Source: UPXZ01 sp049840795
Lineage (GTDB): Bacteria; Bacteroidota; Bacteroidia; Bacteroidales; Paludibacteraceae
Assembly: GCA_049840795.1 (NCBI GenBank)
Contig: JASGJK010000033.1
Coordinates: forward strand, 1-64,000
Reading direction: 5' to 3'
DNA length: 64,000 nucleotides
How positions within the stretch are numbered: position 1 is the first letter of the stretch; every line of letters begins with the position of its first letter. Both the position numbers and the translations under genes were made by a program. Below the pieces are notes generated by a model. The model was not told the DNA's origin and searched no databases. It worked only from the letters and a program-made list of their open reading frames with translations. Below are positions 19,272 to 26,036 of this stretch, piece by piece.

Positions 19272-20228
19272 ATGATTATCCGCAAAGTGTCCTATTGTAA
19301 ATTTTAGATTTGAAATCTGGAGTATAAGAAACAGCAGTCATAAGCAGTCTGTCGAATATTCTTTCTCCAAAATATCTTCTATTGAATTTATAACAGAACT
19401 CATTGAGATAATATTGTAAGTATTTGGTTTTAATATTATGATGAACATTTAAAACAATCGTTTAGCGTTGCTGATTGCAATATGAACCCAAGGTAGTATA
19501 ACTGGTATCATATCAGGTTCAATAACTTTAGCAACGTGGGAATTGACATGTTCAATCAATTTAGTATATGATGTTGAATCGTCAGTGACTAATTCAGCAG
19601 ACTTATCAACTTGTTCTTTGACAATACTTGTAATTGTATTTGATTTCAAATCGCTGATAACTTGCATTTTAATGTAATTAACCCGTTTTGGTTTCCGGCC
19701 TTTCTTGGGCTTATCGACCAATTCACTTTCAGCCATAACCAACACTTTGGTTTTGCTTTGACTTCCACGGCCTCTTTTCAAAGGCTGATCCTTTTGTTCT
19801 TGAGGTATTTCAGTAGAAAAGTAAGCGTCATCAAGTTCCATTTGACCTGTAAGTTGATATTCATTGTCGCGTTTACCCATAATATCACGAATTTTGTTGA
19901 CCATTTCCCAAATAGGTTGATAACGCTTATGTCCTAATTGACGACGTAATTCTTCTGTTGAGAATGATTTTTTGGTACTCGTGAGCAAATGCATGGTAAC
20001 AAACCAATATCGAAAAGGTAACTTAGAGTTTTGCATAACAGTGCCTGATCTTAGTGTTTGACGAGAATGACAATGTTTACATTCATAACATTGCTTGTTT
20101 TCAAGCCAAAAGTGCTCTTTACAATTACATTTATGACAAATTACACCGATTTGGTCTCTTTGTTCTTTTATTTTTAACCGACAAGCGTCCTCATCTGGAA
20201 ATTTTTGAATGAATTCGAGTATATTCAC
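19272..20228 (-). pseudogene. IS1595-family transposase (ISXO2-like), one frameshift near the C-terminus
   Basis: The main frame (20228-19449) has an N-terminal zinc ribbon (CHKC and CYECKHC, residues about 31-57) and the ISXO2-like catalytic domain: MELDDAYFS, VTDDSTSY and LPWVHIAISNAKR. It stops early at LF because one T is missing in a T run near 19455. In the next frame the expected tail NEFCYKFNRRYFGER continues to a stop near 19272, matching the intact copy at 48195. It therefore probably needs a trans source of transposase, unless this is a sequence error. Confidence 0.85.
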
Positions 20229-20347
20229 ATTCTATTGATTTAGACTGTAAATATAATGAATATCAGTTAATTAAACAAATTATTTTTAATAAAAATCAAC
20301 CGTAAATAATCTTATTTTTCAATTAGGATGCTTTGCGGATAATCATA
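19272..20347 (-). mobile_element. IS1595-family insertion sequence, copy 1
   Basis: 1076 bp with inverted ends TATGATTATCCGCAAAG and complement, and an 8-bp direct repeat TAATTTTA (19264-19271 and 20348-20355). It contains one frameshifted transposase. Confidence 0.9.
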
Positions 20348-20441
20348 TAATTTTATTACAAAAAAACAGCGGTTTCGTGTCAAAAAATGGCTGTTTCGTT
20401 ACATTCTTTCTTTGTTTGGTGTCTTATTGAGTTTAACACAC

Positions 20442-20472
20442 TTGTTGATTAATTATAAAAAAATTACATTTG
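20442..20472 (+). promoter_or_regulatory. Promoter with long leader, upstream of the helical-protein gene
   Basis: TTG at 20442-20444, a 20-bp spacer and TACATTTG at 20465-20472. If used, the leader before the ATG at 20762 would be about 280 nt and contain the tandem repeats at 20525-20705. Confidence 0.5.
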
Positions 20473-20524
20473 CAACGTTTCTCATCGTCTGTTTCTCGGC
20501 GTTGAAAAGAGAAAACAAGCTATC

Positions 20525-20705
20525 TATTGATTGATTTTTATAAAATGTTTTCAGCAACTAAAAAACAATTGATTGATTTCGATGAAACACACCTGAAGTA
20601 TTAAAAATAATCAATTGACTTTAATAAATGGATTCAAAAAACCCAAAAACAACCGATTGATTTTAACAAAATATTCTCAATAACTAAAAAACAATCGATT
20701 GACAA
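20525..20705 (+). repeat. Four imperfect direct repeats of about 43-45 bp
   Basis: Units begin near 20525, 20569, 20613 and 20655, with a partial fifth near 20694. Shared elements are TTGATTGATTT at the front and ACTAAAAAACAA at the end of units one and four; units two and three are more diverged. The stretch is A/T rich and non-coding, directly before the gene at 20762. Confidence 0.65.
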
Positions 20706-20761
20706 CCATTTTCGAAAAAAAATAAAACAAAGACCCTGAAACTTGAAATACATAACAACCT

Positions 20762-21495
20762 ATGAAACTTGAATCAATCAATATTGCCAAACTTGGCAAT
20801 GAAGACACCCACGGTATCTGTTTGGCAACTGTCAACTTGTTCAAGCCGCAACGCTCGCTGCTTGATGCCACTGCCAATGCCGCCCTCACCCAATTGGAAG
20901 AAAAAACTTCTGAACTCGGACCGCAACTGAACCGCAAACGTGCCAACGTACTCACCAAAGGAATTTACGTGCTGAATAAAACTACCGACAGTGTATGGCG
21001 AGAGATAAAAGCGACAGTTAAACGCACGGCTAAAAGTTTGGTGAACGCCGAAAAAGCACAGGCCGCCACTCAATTGGAAGACTTTTTGAAACCGTATTGG
21101 GATTCGGAAGAACTCTCCACACATACCCAGACGGCTAATTTTAGAGAAATGTTTGCTAAATATGCCGCTAACACCAATTTGCAGGCAAAAGCAGAAGCGG
21201 CAGGCGTGGGCGAAGCGCTCACCCTGCTCGAAACCAAAAACGCAGAAATGGTATCCCTTTGGCAGCAGCGCAATGATATTGAAGGAAATTTGACTTCGGT
21301 ACCCTCTGCAAGCAACGTGCGGCGCGAAATTGCAACCACATACAGCCGTTTCAGCTTGGCGGTGGAAAATCAGAACACCTTTACCCCTACTCCGAACTTA
21401 CAACTCTACTGAGTGAAATGAACGAAATACGCAGCAAATATTCATCACTTATAGGCGTGCGGGCAGCAGCGGAAAAAAGAGCAAAAAAAGTCTGA
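20762..21495 (+). pseudogene. Helical Bacteroidota protein (DUF6261-like), one frameshift
   Basis: The first frame (20762-21412) encodes 216 mostly alpha-helical residues starting MKLESINIAKLGNED. This opening resembles DUF6261-family proteins of Bacteroidales, of unknown function; that link is from memory. It stops after NLQLY, but the next frame continues with ELTTLLSEMNEIRSKYSSL to a stop at 21493-21495. One base added near 21385 joins them into about 244 residues. It has a long leader with tandem repeats. Confidence 0.55.
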
Positions 21496-21633
21496 ACCGT
21501 GATTTGTGTGATTAATTTGATTAAGAAGAAAAAATTGAATAACTCAGTTACTCAGTTACTCAGTTATTCAACATAACCACCGGAAGTTCCCGAAAATCCG
21601 AATAAAGAGTAGGGAGAAAAAGTGTATGAATTT

Positions 21634-21777
21634 ATGAAAAGAAATTTAGATCGGGGATTGGACAAAAAAGTAGAAATACAAAGAAGCGATGACGCAAAAA
21701 GTAAAACTCCAAAAATGGATAAAATCAAACGAGAGACAGGTTTTAATTTAATTGAAAATTTTAAAAATCAAAGATAA
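21634..21777 (+). CDS. Small charged protein, first gene of the RiPP operon
   Basis: 47 residues, about one third Lys/Arg and Asp/Glu, beginning MKRNLDRGLDKK. A purine-rich ribosome site (AGGGAGAAAAAG) lies at 21611-21622. Its stop overlaps the zinc-ribbon gene start as TAATG, so the two are coupled, which is the main reason to call it real. No homology recognised. It might be a chaperone or leader-binding partner, but nothing in the sequence shows this. Confidence 0.5.
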   Translation: MKRNLDRGLDKKVEIQRSDDAKSKTPKMDKIKRETGFNLIENFKNQR

Positions 21778-22013
21778 TGGGAAATAAAGCATGTTATTAT
21801 TGTGGAGAAGAACAAAAATCAAATTTTTTTGGTTCAAAAAGTATAAGACTTTATTATTGCCAAGCACCACATTGTAAAATGAATGGAGCTTTTGTTTGTG
21901 AATCCTGTCTTGTTAAATTTGGATCAGCTAAATATACAGGTTTATTCCAAGAAGATATTAATGTTGAAAAATGTCCATTTTGTGGTATTGGTCACCTAAA
22001 AAGAGTGCAATGA
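21777..22013 (+). CDS. Small zinc-ribbon protein in the RiPP operon
   Basis: 78 residues with three Cys pairs in zinc-knuckle spacing: CYYC (residues 6-9), C..C around YYCQAPHC and CESC, and CPFC near 67-70. No membrane segment and no catalytic domain is seen. It begins with a one-base overlap with the preceding small ORF and ends in an ATGA overlap with the interrupted membrane-protein gene. Function unknown; it could bind metal or peptide for the maturase. Confidence 0.7.
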   Translation: MGNKACYYCGEEQKSNFFGSKSIRLYYCQAPHCKMNGAFVCESCLVKFGSAKYTGLFQEDINVEKCPFCGIGHLKRVQ

Positions 22014-22040
22014 TGGGAAAAATTTTGCTATTCATTTTTT

Positions 22041-23038
22041 TTGGTATAGGCGCTTAGTTCGCTGTTGTTATTTTATTTTTAATCAATCTCTTAGGTTCGC
22101 TTAGAACCATCCTTTTTATGAGTAAATCGAAGATTGACCCCATCATTGTCCGTCTATTATAACGAAAATGATATTCATCGAGATAACCTTGCATCCGTTC
22201 TTTTGAACAATGGTGGTGTATTCCTCGTAGCCATCCCTGAATGTTCATTATGTGAATATGCAACTGCTGTATGCCTTTCCCTTTCTCCGAAGGTATTTGT
22301 TCTAAGTTTGGATAGTCTTTTTTCAATGGTAAATAACCTTTCCAAACATCAGTAATAACATTTGCATCGTTGCTGATATATGTTTGAAAAAATGGTCTAA
22401 ATTCTTTGCTCGAGAAGACATGCTCAATTACTTGTGCATAAGCTCGACCAACACCTTTTTTATCTTCCAAAATTTCAAGCCCAACAATTACTAACTTCTT
22501 TTTACTGTCGCCACTACGACCAACTTTACCTTCTTCGTATTCTCCTATGAGAAACTCATCAACCTGAACTTTGCCCTCCAATCGGCTTTTACGGCTACTT
22601 GTCATTGCTTGTTGGATTTTCCACTTAAATTTCCATACTGTTTTCTGGCGCAATCCAAATTCCTCTGACAATTCCAATGAAGACATTCCTTTCTTCTTGG
22701 TGCTAATTTTAAAACAGATATGAAATGCGATAAGCAATGAAAATTTCAACTTGTCAAACATAGTTCCAGAAGTAGGGCTTTCATCGTAATTGCATTTGGC
22801 GCAACGATGTGAATAGGGCTTTTTGCCTTTGCCAAATTTCAAATGACCACACTTCTTACATTGGTAAGGATGCTCGGCTGACCATTCTATTTCTGAAAGA
22901 TAGCGATAGCAATCCTCCTGTGTCTGAAAATATTTATTGAACTCTATTGAATTCACTCCTATATATTGTTTCCTAATATACACGCTACAAAAGTAGCAGA
23001 TTTATCCAAAATTACAGCGACCTAAACGCCTATACCAA
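22041..23038 (-). mobile_element. IS1595-family insertion sequence of a second type
   Basis: 998 bp with inverted ends TTGGTATAGGCG and CGCCTATACCAA and an 8-bp direct repeat CATTTTTT (22033-22040 and 23039-23046). Removing it restores an open reading frame, confirming the boundaries. Confidence 0.92.
22054..22983 (-). CDS. IS1595-family transposase (ISXO2-like)
   Basis: 309 residues, intact. N-terminal zinc ribbon with CKKC (about 42) and CAKC (about 61); the helix-turn-helix segment LSEEFGLRQKTVWKFK; the ISXO2-like catalytic domain with VQVDEFLIGE (first Asp), DVWKGY (second Asp) and a C-terminal YHFRYNRR block. It is only distantly like the two other IS1595 copies and has different terminal repeats, so it does not mobilise the MITE at 17189. 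Confidence 0.92.
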   Translation of the reverse strand: MYIRKQYIGVNSIEFNKYFQTQEDCYRYLSEIEWSAEHPYQCKKCGHLKFGKGKKPYSHRCAKCNYDESPTSGTMFDKLKFSLLIAFHICFKISTKKKGMSSLELSEEFGLRQKTVWKFKWKIQQAMTSSRKSRLEGKVQVDEFLIGEYEEGKVGRSGDSKKKLVIVGLEILEDKKGVGRAYAQVIEHVFSSKEFRPFFQTYISNDANVITDVWKGYLPLKKDYPNLEQIPSEKGKGIQQLHIHIMNIQGWLRGIHHHCSKERMQGYLDEYHFRYNRRTMMGSIFDLLIKRMVLSEPKRLIKNKITTAN

Positions 23039-23174
23039 CATTTTTTTATTCATTTTTTTGTTTGTGGTTTGCAGTATTATTGTAGAAAGTATTGGTATTG
23101 CCAACGGTTGGGGTGTTTTGGCTGCTATTGTAATCTTCGCTATAATAGTTAAGTTAGCAACAACATATAAATAA

Positions 23175-24254
23175 ATGCAACGTAAAACAATAATAATTCA
23201 AATAACTGAGAACTGTAACCTCAATTGTTCTTATTGTTATCAACATGGTAAAACTATTAATAAAATTGAACTTGAACAAGTCAAGTCAATCATATCGCAA
23301 AGCTTTCAAAAAAAAGATGATTTTGATGAGATTGAGTTTGATTTTATTGGTGGAGAACCATTGCTATATCCAGACTTAATAATGGAAACATGTAACTGGA
23401 CATGGCAGCAAAAATTCAACAAACCGTACATTTTCTTTGTCAATACAAACGGAACTTTACTAAGAAATGATTTTAAAATTTGGGCAAGGTTGAATAGAGA
23501 TAAAATCTGGTTGGGTCTTAGTCTGGATGGAACAAAGGAAATGCATGATATTAATCGGAACAACAGCTATGACAAAATCGACGTGAATTATTTTATCGAC
23601 AATTGGCCGGAACAGGCGGTTAAAATGACAATTTCACCCTTAACATTAAAGTCTTTTTCTAAGGGAGTGATAGATATACATAAACGTGGATTTAGAGTAA
23701 ATGCCAATTTAGCTTATGGTGTAGATTGGTCAGGAGAGAGTTATAAAACTATACTTTCAGATGAATTGGCTAAGTTGATTGAATTTTACCTTAAAAATGA
23801 ATCAATCATACCAATTAGACTTTTAAATATGCCATTGTTTAATCTTCTAACAAACAATAGGGAAAAGTATTGCGGAACTGGAACCGGAATGGCTGCTTGT
23901 GACATTTATGCAAAAAAATATCCATGTCAGCTTTTTTACAATTTAACTATAAAAGATGAGGCTTGGAGAAAATATGATTTTAATTGCATTCATGAGAATT
24001 ATTATTCGAACTGTTATAGCAAAGAATTTTTTAATCTGTGTCCTATTTGTATTGGTATCAATTTCAGTCAAAACAATGTTAAATTTAAATGTGATAAACA
24101 TTTGTGTCAATTGATGCACGTTTTCTTTAAAGCAAATGCTTATTTCCAATTTCAGCAGCTAAAAAACAAAACGTTCAACGGTGAATCTCCCCAAAAAACA
24201 TTAGAAGCTATACGATTAATAAACAATATATTATATTATATTAAAATACTATGA
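23175..24254 (+). CDS. Radical SAM/SPASM peptide maturase of a CXXX-repeat RiPP system
   Basis: 359 residues. The radical SAM iron-sulfur motif CNLNCSYCY (Cys 14, 18, 21) sits near the N-terminus. GGEPLLYPD follows (SAM-binding GGE). Nine Cys cluster in the C-terminal part (from YCGTGTG to KHLC, about residues 235-310), enough for SPASM-type auxiliary clusters. Family knowledge: such enzymes form thioether or other Cys-linked crosslinks on ribosomally made peptides. The likely substrate is the next gene's product, whose ATG overlaps this stop (ATGA). It most resembles the class known as CXXX-repeat target maturases, from memory. The start abuts the preceding membrane-protein stop. Confidence 0.9.
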   Translation: MQRKTIIIQITENCNLNCSYCYQHGKTINKIELEQVKSIISQSFQKKDDFDEIEFDFIGGEPLLYPDLIMETCNWTWQQKFNKPYIFFVNTNGTLLRNDFKIWARLNRDKIWLGLSLDGTKEMHDINRNNSYDKIDVNYFIDNWPEQAVKMTISPLTLKSFSKGVIDIHKRGFRVNANLAYGVDWSGESYKTILSDELAKLIEFYLKNESIIPIRLLNMPLFNLLTNNREKYCGTGTGMAACDIYAKKYPCQLFYNLTIKDEAWRKYDFNCIHENYYSNCYSKEFFNLCPICIGINFSQNNVKFKCDKHLCQLMHVFFKANAYFQFQQLKNKTFNGESPQKTLEAIRLINNILYYIKIL

Positions 24255-24487
24255 GTACCTTTTTTATTAAAAATGAAGAGATCGATTTGATAGAACAGCA
24301 ATCAGACTATAAAGATGTTCATGAAAATAACTATCAGAAAACAATTTCAAATTGTTGGGCAACTTGTTCGAATACCTGTTCAGGTGCTTGTGGAGGGCAA
24401 TGCGGAGGAAGTTGTGGAGGAAGCTGTGGAGCGAATTGTGCTGGTAGTTGTACCACTTCTTGTTATGGTGGTCTGTTAATTGGGTGA
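24251..24487 (+). CDS. CXXX-repeat RiPP precursor peptide
   Basis: 78 residues. Residues 1-34 form an acidic leader without Cys (rich in Glu, Asp, Gln, Asn). The core has ten Cys at 35, 39, 43, 47, 51, 55, 59, 63, 67 and 71, every fourth residue without exception. Gly, Ser, Ala, Thr and Asn fill nearly all gaps, and the tail is YGGLLIG. No signal peptide is present. The exact period and the overlap with the radical SAM gene support a modified Cys-repeat product, probably multiply crosslinked. It is not metallothionein-like, which would lack the regular four-residue period. The chemistry is unknown. Confidence 0.88.
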   Translation: MSTFFIKNEEIDLIEQQSDYKDVHENNYQKTISNCWATCSNTCSGACGGQCGGSCGGSCGANCAGSCTTSCYGGLLIG

Positions 24488-24713
24488 AAATCAAAAAATC
24501 ATAATTATAAAAAACAGTAAACAGTTACCATCACCATTGCCCACAGGCAGGCTTAATACTTACCTGAAAAGTTTAATTTCGGCTTAACTGAGCTAATTTT
24601 CAATTCACATTGTAGCTGCACTACTGTGAATGCTACTTCAACCTACTGATGCGGTGAGACATCACTGTTATGCCCCCATTCAAAAAAATGGAAACAACAA
24701 AAATCAAATCGAT
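24488..24713. other. Non-coding stretch between RiPP peptide and secreted protein
   Basis: About 225 bp. It holds an ATTCACA/TGTGAAT inverted pair around 24601-24629 but no T-tract terminator or promoter that I can support. Confidence 0.5.
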
Positions 24714-25790
24714 ATGAAACATTTAAACATTTTTCTTAGTCTTGCTTCTCTTATAATCAGTTTATCAACAATTGAAGCGCAAACATTGGTTGTTGTCGAT
24801 CCCGACAATTACAAAACAGAATCAACTCCTTTCGTCGTTCCAAGTTTGCAAAGTGGAAGCACTTTAAACTTGATTATTAAGAGAGGGGAAAGCATATTTA
24901 TTACTTTTTCCGGGATTGATCCTAATAGTGGTGTATTTTACAGAAACAAAGCAACAAGCAGAACTGAAATAGGTACAGTTCTTCAATTAAAAGTTGGAGA
25001 TTCTGGTGGTTGGCTTATTAACTACACTGTTTTAGGTAACTCGATTACAATTGGACTTGACGTAAACTATCAAACAGATATATTTGACCGCACAATTGGT
25101 TCTTCAACATTTGGGAAACTCCCTGATTTTATCTGGGTAAATGCTGGTGGTAATGCTAAAGTGAGTGGAGGACCAAACTTTGGTTATTACAAATGGAAAA
25201 GTATTAACGATGCTTCGTTTGTTGGAGATTATGCAGATAGTACCCGCCTGTATAATCAAGGCATATATGTCGGAAGACTTAATGATATTGCTAACTGGAC
25301 TAATGACACCATTACAATACTTGAAAAGCCCACACTGAATAATACAACTAAAACATTAAACTTTCCCACTACTACAGTTGGTATAACATATAAACTGTTA
25401 AATGCCTCAAATATAAATGGAACTGACACTACATGGACAGATACACAGAGTTTTGTGGGAGATGGAAATGCAAAGAATATAACACTAACTGACGGAAAAT
25501 ATAAACTGACAACCACATTTGGTATTCATACAGCTGTTTATCCTTATGGTTATTTTCTGGTTGGCATTACGACAGCTATAGACAAGACAAATGAAGAAAA
25601 TATAAATTATCGACTTGTTGACAACAATTTGCAGTTTGACAACGAAGTGAATATGAAATTTTTCTCTCTGCAAGGACAACTTTTACAACAAGGAGAAGGC
25701 CAGTCGTTCCATCTTAACAAACAAACGGGGATTATTAAAGCGACCGACAAGAATGGCAACGCACTGACAGTAAAAATTATATCGAAATAA
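24714..25790 (+). CDS. Secreted protein with type-IX-secretion-like C-terminal domain
   Basis: 358 residues from the ATG at 24714, which starts a clear signal peptide (hydrophobic run, cleavage near IEAQ). An upstream in-frame codon at 24630 would put 28 residues before the signal and is unlikely. The middle is beta-rich with many Thr, Asn and Gly and is not recognised. The last 70 residues (MKFFSLQGQLLQQGEG... GIIKATDKNG...VKIISK in fragments) resemble the type A sorting domain of the type IX secretion system. That tail would direct export to the surface. No evident link to the RiPP operon beyond adjacency. Confidence 0.65.
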   Translation: MKHLNIFLSLASLIISLSTIEAQTLVVVDPDNYKTESTPFVVPSLQSGSTLNLIIKRGESIFITFSGIDPNSGVFYRNKATSRTEIGTVLQLKVGDSGGWLINYTVLGNSITIGLDVNYQTDIFDRTIGSSTFGKLPDFIWVNAGGNAKVSGGPNFGYYKWKSINDASFVGDYADSTRLYNQGIYVGRLNDIANWTNDTITILEKPTLNNTTKTLNFPTTTVGITYKLLNASNINGTDTTWTDTQSFVGDGNAKNITLTDGKYKLTTTFGIHTAVYPYGYFLVGITTAIDKTNEENINYRLVDNNLQFDNEVNMKFFSLQGQLLQQGEGQSFHLNKQTGIIKATDKNGNALTVKIISK

Positions 25791-25991
25791 TGTGGACGTA
25801 AAATATCCAATACGACAACCTGAACCAAGCAATAAACATACCTTGCTTTTATTGTAAGATCAAAAAAACAAAGGCATAAGGGATTTTACCAATAATGAGT
25901 GCTTTCTGCTTACAGCCGATTGTACTCGTTATTTTTGAGAGCGGACTTATTCTTTTTTATTCATTCTGAAATTTAAAGCTGTATTTATTCT

Positions 25992-26021
25992 TTTGATTTC
26001 TATTGGAAACCACTATATTTG
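25992..26021 (+). promoter_or_regulatory. Promoter of the propeller sensor kinase
   Basis: TTTG at 25992-25995 and TATATTTG at 26014-26021, spacer 18 bp. The -7 box overlaps the first in-frame ATG (26019), so translation must begin downstream. Confidence 0.6.
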
Positions 26022-26036
26022 CAAAAAATTCACGAC

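Larger units (their letters stand above)
22013..23174 (+). pseudogene. 51-residue membrane protein of the RiPP operon, split by IS1595 element
   Basis: Bases 22013-22040 joined to 23047-23174 (the IS and one copy of the target repeat removed) give an open frame of 51 residues with two hydrophobic segments: MGKILLFIFLFIFLFVVC and a second around GVLAAIVIFAIIVKLA. The restored stop at 23172-23174 abuts the radical SAM ATG at 23175. An alternative start ATG at 22010 overlaps the zinc-ribbon stop. With the IS present the gene is inactive. A small membrane protein here could be an immunity, export or anchoring factor; this is inference. Confidence 0.75.

Noticed and set aside
20525..20705. 44-bp repeats considered as CRISPR
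   Set aside because: The whole unit is repeated imperfectly, with no constant repeat and variable spacer, and no cas genes nearby.
21540..21572. Short direct repeats CTCAGTTA considered as a CRISPR-like array
   Set aside because: Only three or four 9-10 bp units with no spacers; a simple repeat.
24251..24487. Metallothionein as an alternative for the Cys-rich peptide
   Set aside because: The exact four-residue period, the acidic leader and the overlap with a radical SAM maturase point to a RiPP precursor.
26019..26036. ATG at 26019 as the sensor kinase start
   Set aside because: It overlaps the predicted -7 box, so it would not be in the transcript.
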